A DNA stretch of 64,000 bases from Sphingobacterium yanglingense (GTDB lineage Bacteria; Bacteroidota; Bacteroidia; Sphingobacteriales; Sphingobacteriaceae), in NCBI RefSeq assembly GCF_004363245.1, contig NZ_SNYV01000013.1, forward strand, positions 520,939-584,938, read 5' to 3'. Below the pieces are notes generated by a model. It was given only the letters and a program-made list of their open reading frames with translations, had not been told where the DNA came from and did not search any database. Position 1 is the stretch's first letter. The number at the start of each line of letters is the position of its first letter. Shown here in pieces: positions 35,582-44,595 of this stretch. Both the position numbers and the translations under genes were made by a program.

Positions 35582-36199
35582 ATGAAGATAAGACTACCTT
35601 TAATAATGATTGCACTAATGACGCTTAAGGCTAATGGACAGAAGCTTTCTTATACCCCCGATTTACTGTTAGGTAACCGCTCTTATGCCTACATGCATAA
35701 TGTCAATTATCATTTTAACAGTTATTTAAGAATCAACAATTTGATTTTGTTTGATACGGAGTATGCTAATGATAAGGAAAATATATTTTTCATCCGAAAT
35801 ACGTTGTCTTATAGCGTCTCCAAAAAAATATCCCTTAATGCGGCTGTAGGTGTTAAAAATCCCGGGAAATTTTTTGGATTATTTGCACAATATCGTACGA
35901 TTGGCTCTGATTATTCGCTATCCTACTCCATGGGTACTACCTATCAGTGTACGTTTACTCTCGAACAGTCGATTGCCTTTGAATATACCCCTAATATCAC
36001 AGAACGGTTAGATGGATATTTTCATGTTTTGGCAATCGTCAATTTAGAACCTGGTAATTATCAAAGAGGTTTGCAACAAGTGCGGTTAGGACTTAAACAG
36101 CAGCGACTAAACTATGGACTTGCTTTGAACTTAGACCAATGGAATAATAATGAAAAGCAATTATATAACACAGGAATCTTTATAAAACACAATTTTTAA
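35582..36199 (+). CDS. Putative outer-membrane beta-barrel protein
   Basis: A 205-residue protein with signal peptide (1-20, 'MTLKANGQ') and alternating polar/aromatic strands throughout, finishing 'YNTGIFIKHNF' with a terminal Phe as in outer-membrane barrels. I do not recognise a named family. It starts 65 bp after the Crp-family gene and 12 bp before DoxX, so it is probably in an operon with both. Confidence 0.75.
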   Translation: MKIRLPLIMIALMTLKANGQKLSYTPDLLLGNRSYAYMHNVNYHFNSYLRINNLILFDTEYANDKENIFFIRNTLSYSVSKKISLNAAVGVKNPGKFFGLFAQYRTIGSDYSLSYSMGTTYQCTFTLEQSIAFEYTPNITERLDGYFHVLAIVNLEPGNYQRGLQQVRLGLKQQRLNYGLALNLDQWNNNEKQLYNTGIFIKHNF

Positions 36200-36211
36200 A
36201 TATTAAAAACA

Positions 36212-36613
36212 ATGAATAGGAATATTGACTTAGGAATTTTTATTAGCAGAGTAGCCATTGGATTCACTATGCTAGTCTATGGGGTAAACAAGTTGGTGCA
36301 CGGAATAGGATTTATCACGGGTATGATGCGTGATTTGGGGTTGCCTTCATTTTTGTCTTATGGTGTCTATTTAGGAGAGATCGTAGCACCTATACTAATT
36401 ATCATCGGATTCAGAACGCGGGTGGCAGGGCTTGTTTTTGCACTCAATTGTCTGACAGCTATAGTTCTTGCTCAGCGAGATAATTTATTTAGAATTAATG
36501 ATTTTGGGGGCTGGGCTTTAGAACTACTAGTAATTTATATGTTGATGGGCGTGTGTTACTGGTTTACGGGAGCAGGTAAATATGCCGTTTCAACATCAAA
36601 TAAGTGGGACTAA
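36212..36613 (+). CDS. DoxX-family inner-membrane protein
   Basis: A 133-residue protein with four membrane helices and the DoxX pattern: 'SRVAIGFTMLVYGVNKLVHG', 'YLGEIVAPILIIIGFRTRVAGL', then 'GGWALELLVIYMLMGVCYWFTGAGKYAV'. DoxX proteins form a broad family linked in some bacteria to redox stress complexes; the substrate or partner here is unknown. It is the last gene of the short operon and is followed by a strong terminator. Confidence 0.9.
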   Translation: MNRNIDLGIFISRVAIGFTMLVYGVNKLVHGIGFITGMMRDLGLPSFLSYGVYLGEIVAPILIIIGFRTRVAGLVFALNCLTAIVLAQRDNLFRINDFGGWALELLVIYMLMGVCYWFTGAGKYAVSTSNKWD

Positions 36614-36626
36614 CGATCAAAAGGCC

Positions 36627-36670
36627 TTATATCCAAACCGGATACTACGTAACAAACGGTTTGGATATAA
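36627..36670. terminator. Bidirectional terminator between DoxX and the cystathionine gamma-synthase-type gene
   Basis: TTATATCCAAACCG (36627-36640) and CGGTTTGGATATAA (36657-36670) are perfect 14-bp inverted repeats with a 16-nt loop. The convergent gene stops at 36672, directly beside it. T-rich sequence follows on both sides (TTTATAGTTTTT on plus; GGCCTTTTG on minus). Confidence 0.8.
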
Positions 36671-36671
36671 T

Positions 36672-37856
36672 TTATAGTTTTTCACATGCCTGGGAAAAAT
36701 CTTGAATAAGGTCTTCTATGTTTTCTATGCCGACTGAAATCCGAAGCATTCCTTGATTTATACCTGCGACTTTTTTCTGTTCTGAAGAATGGTGCCCTCC
36801 CCACATACTCGCCGGATGTACGATTAATGATTCCACACCGCCAAGGCTTGCCGCATTGGCAAATATTTTTAAGTTTTTTAGGATTATCTGTGCATGTTTA
36901 TATTGTTCTTCTTCTGTCGCTCCAGCGACTTCAATGCATAGCATTCCTGTAAAACCCTTCATTTGTCTTTTTGCCAATTCGTGTTGTGGGTGGGAAGGGA
37001 GACCGGCATAGGCAACCGATTTGATATAGTGGCTTTGTTCCAACCACTCAGCGAGTAGTTGGGCATTCTCATTCACTTGCTTCACCCGTATCGAGAGTGT
37101 TTTTAGGCCACGAAGTAATAACCAAGAATCGAATGGGCTCAAACTCGCTCCCAAAACTAAGGACCGTCTCCATGCGCTATGAATAAATCCTTTGGAACCA
37201 CAGATTGCACCCGCAGTCAGGTCAGAATGTCCTCCTAGGTATTTGGTTGCGCTATGAACGATAACATCTATTCCAAATTCGGAAGGAGTCTGATTTATCG
37301 GAGAGGCAAAAGTATTGTCTACCATCGTTAAAATGCCTTTTTCTTTTCCTAATCTTCCGATGAATGAAAGATCTGTAATATCCAAATTTGGGTTAGAAGG
37401 AGTCTCTATATAGATCAGTTTAGTGTTTGTTCTTATTGCTTTTATAAAAGCATCATTATCTGTTTGGTCAACATAAGTGACCTGTACCCCATAATCTGTC
37501 AAGAATTCCTTTAAAAAGAGAGAGGCACCTGAATAGTGCGATTGTTGAGCTACAACATGGTCTCCGGCTTTAACCGTAGCTAGTACAGCTGTGCTTATGG
37601 CAGCCATACCTGTCGCTAGAACAAGTGCATCCTCTGTCTTTTCCAACGAAGCTAAAATCGATGCGACTTGGCTATTGGTCGGGTTGCCGTGTCTGTGGTA
37701 AAACTCAGGGTGTTTTGTTTCACTGGCTGCGATAATATATTCATCAAGATTGTCGCTGGCGAGGTATGTAGATGTTTGAAATATAGGAGTTACTACGGCA
37801 TTGGTCCGATTGTACTCTTTACCCATATGTATACTGTCGGTTTCTAATCTTGACAT
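36672..37856 (-). CDS. Cys/Met-metabolism PLP enzyme (cystathionine gamma-synthase / methionine gamma-lyase type)
   Basis: A 394-residue fold-type-I PLP enzyme. The cofactor lysine is Lys205 in 'HSATKYLGGHSD'; other family marks are 'YHRHGNPTNSQV', 'LATGMAAISTAVLA', 'YIETPSNPNLDI', 'MVDNTFASP' and the C-terminal 'ESLIVHPASMWGG' and 'LRISVGIEN'. The family exchanges or eliminates gamma-substituents of cysteine/homoserine derivatives (cystathionine synthesis or breakdown, or methanethiol release). Sequence alone does not separate these activities. It stands alone on the minus strand with a perfect inverted repeat 35 bp upstream of its start. Confidence 0.9.
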   Translation of the reverse strand: MSRLETDSIHMGKEYNRTNAVVTPIFQTSTYLASDNLDEYIIAASETKHPEFYHRHGNPTNSQVASILASLEKTEDALVLATGMAAISTAVLATVKAGDHVVAQQSHYSGASLFLKEFLTDYGVQVTYVDQTDNDAFIKAIRTNTKLIYIETPSNPNLDITDLSFIGRLGKEKGILTMVDNTFASPINQTPSEFGIDVIVHSATKYLGGHSDLTAGAICGSKGFIHSAWRRSLVLGASLSPFDSWLLLRGLKTLSIRVKQVNENAQLLAEWLEQSHYIKSVAYAGLPSHPQHELAKRQMKGFTGMLCIEVAGATEEEQYKHAQIILKNLKIFANAASLGGVESLIVHPASMWGGHHSSEQKKVAGINQGMLRISVGIENIEDLIQDFSQACEKL

Positions 37857-37890
37857 AGTTGAGGCGATTTAGTTAGGTTCTAATGTACGA

Positions 37891-37913
37891 ATAAATCAAC
37901 GAACTTGATTTAT
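37891..37913. promoter_or_regulatory. Perfect inverted repeat upstream of the PLP-enzyme gene, possible operator
   Basis: ATAAATCAA (37891-37899), spacer CGAAC, TTGATTTAT (37905-37913): a perfect 9-bp dyad with a 5-bp spacer, 35-57 bp before the minus-strand start codon at 37856. It has the size and symmetry of a dimeric regulator site; alternatively it is an RNA hairpin in the leader. I see no SAM-riboswitch-like structure here. Confidence 0.4.
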
Positions 37914-38125
37914 GAAAAAGATCATTAGTTACTCCTACTGATACCTTTTCTTTCAAGAATGTTAAGAAAATTGGAAGATATCGCATATTAAAATGTTGAT
38001 TTTAATACACAGTGGCATAGTAGCTTACTGTTTTTGTGTGAAAATAATAGTAAAATTTGCGGCAAGTAACTTCGGTTTGTTCTTCTTTGTGCAACACCCT
38101 TATGTATAATTAATCTAAATAAAAC

Positions 38126-40534
38126 ATGTCAAGAGTTACAGCGGTAGCGATTATATTTTTAATACACTTATCTTTTTTAGGGATCGCCCAAGACAATGGG
38201 AGAATATCAGGTCGGGTTTTAAATAGTTCAAATACGGAGATACCATCTGCTTCGGTTAGTATAAAACGACTAAAGTATGTTTGCAAAGCAGATAATAATG
38301 GTGACTATAAATTAACGGCTGTCCCGGCAGGTACATATATGTTGGTTGCTTCAGCAATGGGTTATAAGACACAGGAAGTAAAAATTAAGAGTAATGGCAC
38401 AACTCCCATTACATATGTTTTTATCCTCGAGACCGATCACCGGGAATTAGAACAAATCGACATTTTGGGGAGGTCGGAGACCGATGAGATTAATAGACAG
38501 GCCTATAATGTTACAGCAATTGATGCTAAGAAGCTAGCAAATACTACTATGGATATTGGTCAAGCGCTAAACCGTGTTTCTGGTGTGCGTATCCGAGAGA
38601 ATGGAGGGATGGGATCTAATATGAATATTTCTTTAAATGGCTTTTCTGGAAACCAGGTTAAAGTTTTTATTGACGGGTTGCCTATGAGTAACTTTGGATC
38701 ATCTTTTCAGTTAAATAATATTCCTATCAATTTTGCGGATCGAGTCGAAGTGTATCGTGGTGTAGTACCTGTCTGGTTAGGCGGTGATGCTTTGGGAGGA
38801 GCGATCAATATTGTAACCAGAACTGATCCTGGAAAATATGTGGACGCGTCCTATTCTTACGGGTCTTTTAATACGCACAAAACAAGTTTTAACGCTGGTT
38901 TTGTAGGGAAATCAGGATTAACCTTCCAATTAAATGCTTTTCAGAACTATTCTGATAATAATTATTGGGTCGATGTGAACATTGAAAATATACAAAAAGG
39001 CACACCCACCTATGGGCAATACGTCTATGACCAGCGTGTAAGGCAGTTTCATAATAAGTATCATAATGAGACTTTAGTGGCTAATATCGGAGTCTCTAAT
39101 AAAAAATATGCTGATCAGCTTTTATTCGGGGTGACCCTTGGACAGAATAAGAAAGAGATTCAGAATGGAAACCATATGAAAACGGTTTATGGAGGGCGCG
39201 AATCGCTAGGAAATATCGTACAACCCAGCTTTAAATATATGAAAAATAACCTCTTTACGGAGGGATTGAACGTTAGCATGAGCGGAAGATATAATCTCGG
39301 TAAAGAACGTAGTTTGGATACAATGGCAAGAAAGTTTAATTGGGCAGGAGAGTCCGTTCCGAAATATCCTGATCGCCCAAACATGCCAGCAGGAGAAAAC
39401 GAGCTGCAAGACTATCGTTATCGAAATAATAATTCTGTGTTTTCGGCAAATGTAAACTATACTTTTCGTGAAAAACATAGTTTGATCTTAAATCATCAGT
39501 TTACGGGCTTCAATCGTAAAGGCTATAACAGCTTACAGCCCGATTTATTGGATAATAACATACCGAATAAGACATTTAAGAATATCACAGGTTTAGGCTA
39601 TGGTTATGCAATTAGTAAAAAATGGAATGTCAACGTGTTTACAAAATACTATCATCAGAAGACGATATCAAATACACTTAACAGTGGAACTATTGTACGT
39701 CAGGATACCAGTACAGGGTATGGGGGGTATGGCGTAGCGACTACTTATTTTATCATTCCAGATTTACAGCTTAAAACTTCCTTCGAGCGCGCAATACGCT
39801 TACCTGAAAATGCGGAGCTTTTTGGTGATTTAGAAAACCAATCTCCTAATCCCAAATTGCGTCCCGAAAGCAGTTATAATTTTAATTTTGGTATCGCCTA
39901 CTTCAAGAAGTTTGATGAATCCCATCGTATGAGTATTGATGCAAATTATCTTTATAGAGATGCTATGGATTTTATCAGACCATTTGTAGGACAGGAAGAT
40001 GTCAATGGAAAGCGGAAAATGCAGTATATAAATCTGCGTAAAGCGGTCAATAATAGTTTTGATATCAATATACGTTATTATTATAAAAGCCTACTTTCTT
40101 TAGGAGGAACAATGACTTATCAAAATCTGCTTAATAATACCAAGGTGGAACCTAGTAAAATTAACGAAAGCAGTATCTACAAAAATCGTTTGCCCAATAT
40201 ACCGTATACCTACGGCAATTTTGATACGAATGTCTATTTTCAGGATTTCCTGGATAAAGGGGCTGTATTAAGCTTTGGATATAACTTGATGTACGTATAT
40301 GATTTTTTCCTGGATTGGGCTAGTTATGCCACTCCCTCTGCTCGATTTGTAGTGCCATCACAATTATCGCATGACCTTAACTTAGTATATACACTTAAAT
40401 CAGGGAAATACAATATCGCGTTTGAATGTCTGAATTTTACGGATGCAAAACGTTATGACAACTTTGCTTTACAAAAACCGGGTAGAAGTTTCAACCTTAA
40501 GCTCCGATACTTTATTAAAAACAATAACATTTAA
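38126..40534 (+). CDS. TonB-dependent receptor (XusA-like, siderophore type)
   Basis: An 802-residue receptor: signal peptide (1-21), a carboxypeptidase-regulatory-like beta sandwich (about 25-105, 'GRISGRVLNSSNTEIPSASVSIK'), a plug ('QALNRVSGVRIRENGGMG', 'VFIDGLPMSNFG', 'VEVYRGVVPVWLGGDALGG'), and a barrel ending in 'FNLKLRYFIKNNNI'. It is shorter than SusC proteins and resembles ferric-siderophore or haem receptors. The gene for a DUF4374 lipoprotein follows after 11 bp; that pair is the core of the xenosiderophore system (XusAB) of Bacteroides. No obvious Fur box was seen upstream. Confidence 0.9.
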   Translation: MSRVTAVAIIFLIHLSFLGIAQDNGRISGRVLNSSNTEIPSASVSIKRLKYVCKADNNGDYKLTAVPAGTYMLVASAMGYKTQEVKIKSNGTTPITYVFILETDHRELEQIDILGRSETDEINRQAYNVTAIDAKKLANTTMDIGQALNRVSGVRIRENGGMGSNMNISLNGFSGNQVKVFIDGLPMSNFGSSFQLNNIPINFADRVEVYRGVVPVWLGGDALGGAINIVTRTDPGKYVDASYSYGSFNTHKTSFNAGFVGKSGLTFQLNAFQNYSDNNYWVDVNIENIQKGTPTYGQYVYDQRVRQFHNKYHNETLVANIGVSNKKYADQLLFGVTLGQNKKEIQNGNHMKTVYGGRESLGNIVQPSFKYMKNNLFTEGLNVSMSGRYNLGKERSLDTMARKFNWAGESVPKYPDRPNMPAGENELQDYRYRNNNSVFSANVNYTFREKHSLILNHQFTGFNRKGYNSLQPDLLDNNIPNKTFKNITGLGYGYAISKKWNVNVFTKYYHQKTISNTLNSGTIVRQDTSTGYGGYGVATTYFIIPDLQLKTSFERAIRLPENAELFGDLENQSPNPKLRPESSYNFNFGIAYFKKFDESHRMSIDANYLYRDAMDFIRPFVGQEDVNGKRKMQYINLRKAVNNSFDINIRYYYKSLLSLGGTMTYQNLLNNTKVEPSKINESSIYKNRLPNIPYTYGNFDTNVYFQDFLDKGAVLSFGYNLMYVYDFFLDWASYATPSARFVVPSQLSHDLNLVYTLKSGKYNIAFECLNFTDAKRYDNFALQKPGRSFNLKLRYFIKNNNI

Positions 40535-40545
40535 TTATTATAATC

Positions 40546-41796
40546 ATGAAAAAAAGAACGTTACTAAACTCATTGTTAATGTTGGGAGTATGCTCAACCG
40601 CATTATTCTCCTGTAGCAAGGATAAGAATGATGACAATACATCTGTGGTGGAAAATCCCTCTACGTTTGTATTTGTAGTAAATGCGGATGGCTCTTCAGA
40701 AGGAGGAAGTGCAGGATCATATGTTGTAAATGTAGATGACGTCAGTAAGGGACAACTGAGTATTATCGGGAATGGGATACCTTCCAATGAGTTTTACTTT
40801 AACGTACAGAACAACTATGTATTCGGTCTAACTTACAGCAACGAAGGTCCTATGACACCTTACGGCTTTAATGAGAAAGGTGTATTGACCCGTTTTGATA
40901 GAAAAACAATTAATACCATACGTCCAGGGATATACGGCAACTATGGTAGTAAAAATATTGTTATTGGTTCTACCAATAGAGCCCTTACTAATCCTGTAGC
41001 TACCCTTTTGAACGTTGATGTGGAAGCTAATAGAATCCAAAATGAGAGTACGTTAAATCTTTCAACCGATATTGCTGGAGCGGGCCGTATGATTGCATGG
41101 ACAGGCTTATTCCAGGTAGGCGATAAGATTTATGTTCCTTATCAAATTACAGAAGGAGTTGGTAATTGGGGCGGAGAAATTGTTGAACAGAATAAAGCGA
41201 CAATTGCAATATTTGATTATCCAGGGCTTAAATTGGTCAAGAAAATAGAGGACGACCGTGGTAGTTATATCGGAAACTGGGGAAGTAATCAGGGGATTGG
41301 TGTAAGTGCTAATGGCGATGCTTATACGTGGTTTACTGCTGGAGAGAAATCAAAAAACAAATCAGGGATTTTACGTATCAAAAAAGGAACAGATGAGTTT
41401 GACAAGTCCTATTATTTTAATGTAGAAGATTTAGGTAAAGGAAAAATTGCACGTGGTAATCACTTGAGTGGTGACAAGTACTTAATGACGATGTATCAGA
41501 CAGCGGAGACAGGTGGTACTGCAGGTGGTAAGGTCAATCTTGCAATTGTGGATGTTGCCCAAAAAACTGTAGTAGAAGTAAAAGGAGCTCCGGATCACGA
41601 TCAATCTTCATACAATAATAAGGTATATACAGAGAAAAATGGTAAAACAGCATATTATGTTTTACAAGACCCTGCTGATGGCGAATTTTATGTATATGTA
41701 ATTGATGTGGCTACAGCAAAAGCAACTAAAGGTCTTAAATTCGTAGGAATATCTGATGTGAATGCATTCAGCAAGTTAGAAACTGGAGTTAATTAG
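40546..41796 (+). CDS. DUF4374 lipoprotein (XusB-like siderophore-binding beta-propeller)
   Basis: A 416-residue lipoprotein: 'CSTALFSC' places the lipidated Cys at residue 23, followed by a Ser/Asn/Asp-rich stretch and a repeating beta-sheet protein ('TFVFVVNADGSSEGG', 'YPGLKLVKKIEDDRG', 'NHLSGDKYLMTMYQTAE'). This matches DUF4374, whose Bacteroides thetaiotaomicron member XusB is a surface propeller that captures ferric enterobactin (assignment from memory of the family). It would hand a ferric siderophore to the TonB receptor encoded just upstream. Confidence 0.82.
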   Translation: MKKRTLLNSLLMLGVCSTALFSCSKDKNDDNTSVVENPSTFVFVVNADGSSEGGSAGSYVVNVDDVSKGQLSIIGNGIPSNEFYFNVQNNYVFGLTYSNEGPMTPYGFNEKGVLTRFDRKTINTIRPGIYGNYGSKNIVIGSTNRALTNPVATLLNVDVEANRIQNESTLNLSTDIAGAGRMIAWTGLFQVGDKIYVPYQITEGVGNWGGEIVEQNKATIAIFDYPGLKLVKKIEDDRGSYIGNWGSNQGIGVSANGDAYTWFTAGEKSKNKSGILRIKKGTDEFDKSYYFNVEDLGKGKIARGNHLSGDKYLMTMYQTAETGGTAGGKVNLAIVDVAQKTVVEVKGAPDHDQSSYNNKVYTEKNGKTAYYVLQDPADGEFYVYVIDVATAKATKGLKFVGISDVNAFSKLETGVN

Positions 41797-41817
41797 TATA
41801 TAACTTTAACCGTATTT

Positions 41818-41857
41818 AAAAAGGCGATTAAAACGAAAGTTTTGATCGCCTTTTTTT
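41818..41857. terminator. Bidirectional intrinsic terminator after the DUF4374 gene
   Basis: AAAAAGGCGATTAAAAC (41818-41834), loop GAAA, GTTTTGATCGCCTTTTT (41839-41855): a 17-bp stem with one G-U wobble and T-runs on both ends. It separates the plus-strand receptor operon from the minus-strand symporter. Confidence 0.92.
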
Positions 41858-41894
41858 ATATTTACCTTGGACGGTCTTAAGTCGTGGTATGGTC

Positions 41895-43796
41895 TTAAAT
41901 ATTTGCTTTTTTGGGGTACAGGGTACTAAACAAGTATACTGTAATTACAGCAAGTGGAAAGGATATTAATGCTGGATTTTCCAATTGATGCAGTGCATTC
42001 TCAGCGCCTAGTCCATATTTATCCCACATTGTCGGTGATGTTAAAATAATGGCAAGGGAGGATATGATTCCCACCACTATGGAAGCAGCAATTCCTGATG
42101 ATGAAGTTTTTTTCCAAAATAGCAAAAATAGAATCGCTGGCAGATTGGCAGAAGCAGCGATGGCAAATGCCCAACCAACCAAGAAGGATACGTTTATTCC
42201 TTGGAAAGCCATGCCTAGTAGTATAGCAAAAACACCTACCACCACTGCAGCTATTTTTCCAACTTTAACCTTTTTGTCATCATCTAAGTTTTTCTTAAGA
42301 TATACATCGATAAAATCGTGGGCTATAGCTCCGGAAGACGCAACTATCAGCCCTGCTACGGTACCCAATACAGTTGCAAATGCCACTGCTGATATAATAG
42401 AAAACAGGGCCGCACCAAATGCTCTGGCTAGAAGAGGAGCAGCCATATTGCTCGATTCGACATCCATCACTCCATTGACTCCTGCACCAAGTCCAATAAA
42501 TAAAGTCAGAATATAGAATCCTCCGATAGCGGCTATAGCCAATATAGTTGACTTTCTCGCATCTCTAGGAGTTTTCACCGTATAGTAACGAATCAATATA
42601 TGAGGTAGGGCTGCTGTTCCTAAAAATAGGGCTAGCATTAATGATACAAAGTCCATTTTACTCCATAGGTTTGCATCACTGCCAATTTTATATTTTAGTC
42701 CTGGAAGCATGAATTTAGAGCCAGGGGTGGACTCTGGATAATAGACAGACACCTGTTCGTCACCATCTGTCAACTTTACCTGTAAGAATCGTACTATTTC
42801 GCTATCTTTTATTGTCGATAAGAATTCAAATGGACCTAGAGGGCCCGTTTGGGACAGTTCTTGGCCATTTACAATAATTTTGCTTAAGTGACCAACTTGA
42901 TAGAATTTCCTATTGTCTTTGGGTTCACCATTATACAGCACGGTGCCATCAGCTCTTTGAGTAATGGTTAATGTTTCTTTTAACAAATTATCCTCTCCTC
43001 GTGCCCATTCAAACCACCTTTCGACACCGTTTTGTTCTAACTTGACAAAAGTTTTATTACCTACTTGCTGTTGCGCGATAACACTCCAGTCTTGAGCAGA
43101 GACAATTTTATCGTTTTCTACCTTAGGGGACAATTCCAAAAATTTATGGTAAGTGTTTCCATTAAAGTTAGGAGGAGTGGATAGACCGTTTTTTAGGATA
43201 TATACCGTCAGCACTGTTGAAAGTACGATGAGTAATCCTCCTTTTAGAAATTGAACATACGTTGTAGATGCCATACCAGCACTTGCTACAATGGCAATCA
43301 CAATAGCACCTACTAAAATTACACCAGCCCAATGTGGCAATCCCAATAGCGGCATCACAAGATCACCTGCACCAACCATTTGTGGAATAAGGTAAAAAAT
43401 AGATATGATTAATGTACTTATAGATGCGGTCAATGTAATTGCTCTTGAATTGAATTTAGCATTTAACGCATCCGTAAAGGTATATTTTCCTAGTCGTTTA
43501 AAGGGTTCGGCAATAAGGAACAAGGCCACGATCCACCCCGCTAAAAAGCCGATAGCATATAAAAAGCCATCAAAGCCAGCGATAGCAATCATGCCGCAAA
43601 TGCCAAGAAAAGAAGCTGCGGATAGGTAGTCTCCCGCAAAAGCGATGCCGTTTACAGCCCAATGAATCTGACCTCCAGCTGCGTAGTAGGAGGAGGAAGA
43701 ACTTTTTTTGCGTCCAAAGTAAAATGACAGTCCGAGCACTAGACCAACGAAAACAAAAAAGAATGCTAAAGCGGTGAAAGAAATATCATATATCAT
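41895..43796 (-). CDS. Sodium:solute (cation acetate) symporter, ActP-like, with large extramembrane insert
   Basis: A 633-residue SSS-family transporter. The start ('YYAAGGQIHWAVNGIAFAGDYLSAASFLGI') and 'LIPQMVGAGDLVMPLLGL' match ActP-type acetate permeases, and the C-terminal half has 'GTVAGLIVASSGAIAHDF'. Between about residues 205 and 365 there is a hydrophilic insert that the 549-residue E. coli ActP lacks. Short-chain monocarboxylates such as acetate are the likely cargo, entering with Na+. It overlaps the DUF485 gene by 4 bp, its customary partner. Confidence 0.9.
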   Translation of the reverse strand: MIYDISFTALAFFFVFVGLVLGLSFYFGRKKSSSSSYYAAGGQIHWAVNGIAFAGDYLSAASFLGICGMIAIAGFDGFLYAIGFLAGWIVALFLIAEPFKRLGKYTFTDALNAKFNSRAITLTASISTLIISIFYLIPQMVGAGDLVMPLLGLPHWAGVILVGAIVIAIVASAGMASTTYVQFLKGGLLIVLSTVLTVYILKNGLSTPPNFNGNTYHKFLELSPKVENDKIVSAQDWSVIAQQQVGNKTFVKLEQNGVERWFEWARGEDNLLKETLTITQRADGTVLYNGEPKDNRKFYQVGHLSKIIVNGQELSQTGPLGPFEFLSTIKDSEIVRFLQVKLTDGDEQVSVYYPESTPGSKFMLPGLKYKIGSDANLWSKMDFVSLMLALFLGTAALPHILIRYYTVKTPRDARKSTILAIAAIGGFYILTLFIGLGAGVNGVMDVESSNMAAPLLARAFGAALFSIISAVAFATVLGTVAGLIVASSGAIAHDFIDVYLKKNLDDDKKVKVGKIAAVVVGVFAILLGMAFQGINVSFLVGWAFAIAASANLPAILFLLFWKKTSSSGIAASIVVGIISSLAIILTSPTMWDKYGLGAENALHQLENPALISFPLAVITVYLFSTLYPKKANI

Positions 43797-44089
43797 TTGT
43801 TTTCTCCTTCCGTTAGATTTTCGGTTTTTTCTGCTTGATCTTCGTATTTTGTACAGTAATAGTTATAAACTATGCCCAAGATAACGGCAAAAATAATTAG
43901 TCCAATCCCGTATGTCAAAGCCAAATTGAGTCCCCAAAATACTGTAGAGGCTAATAGTTCGTATTTGAATACGCCTAAAAATACAAAACCTGCATAACAG
44001 ATTAAATAAATGAAAAATAGGCGTACGCCCAATTTGGATTTTTGCTGAGTTACAATCTCTTTTTCTTCAGCAGTGTTGTTGACATGCAT
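43793..44089 (-). CDS. DUF485-family small membrane protein (YjcH-like symporter partner)
   Basis: A 98-residue protein with two membrane helices ('LFFIYLICYAGFVFLGVF' and 'LALTYGIGLIIFAVILGIVYNYYC'), matching DUF485/YjcH, which is encoded next to actP across many bacteria. It is probably an accessory subunit of the symporter. Its stop overlaps the symporter start (ATGA), giving translational coupling. Confidence 0.9.
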   Translation of the reverse strand: MHVNNTAEEKEIVTQQKSKLGVRLFFIYLICYAGFVFLGVFKYELLASTVFWGLNLALTYGIGLIIFAVILGIVYNYYCTKYEDQAEKTENLTEGENK

Positions 44090-44595
44090 AAGTTTGAGGC
44101 TTACTAAATTTATAATCTGGTTTAAATTTTAATAAAATCGAAATCGACTTCTTTACAATTTTACAAAAAAAAACGGAAAATAATATGTTTATATCATAAT
44201 CAATTCAAACCCGTAATCGCTTTACATTGTCTTTCTTTATTATTTTCCCAGTTTTATTAGCCGGATAAAGATGGAGTTTATTGGAGCTGGGATAATAAAA
44301 AAAGTTTAACTGTAAGATGTTGATAGCTAATAGTTATAAGGTGTTGCGGATTCTTTTTTCAATTTTAAACGGTAATTAGTCTTGTGTTCTGTTTTTTATT
44401 CGGTGACATGGGGATATTTGCTGTTGTTTTATTGAATTTTGATCTCGTTGGTGTGAATTGTGTTAATAGTGTCCAATTTTGCAATAATATTTATTGTCTT
44501 AACCTCGTTTGGTAGATAGGAAGTATCTCTTTTAGACAGATGTTCGGTCTAGGGGGAATTATGAGATAAACACCATTTTAAACTTAACAAATATC
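44090..44595. other. 506-bp divergent intergenic region between symporter and pyruvate carboxylase genes
   Basis: AT-rich spacer that must hold promoters for both directions, but no exact TAnnTTTG box is visible on either strand. It contains an imperfect inverted repeat: TTTATTATTTTCCCAG (44236-44251) and CTGGGATAATAAA (44287-44299), differing by a 2-bp insertion. Its role (operator or hairpin) is unknown. No small open reading frame stands out. Confidence 0.5.

Noticed and set aside
37857..38125. Possible SAM riboswitch upstream of the PLP enzyme gene
   Set aside because: Only a simple perfect dyad is present; none of the multi-helix features of SAM-I, SAM-II or related classes could be drawn.
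42049..42516. A 155-codon plus-strand open frame inside the symporter gene
   Set aside because: Antisense shadow; Ala/Thr/Pro-rich product with no start signal, opposite conserved membrane helices of the symporter.
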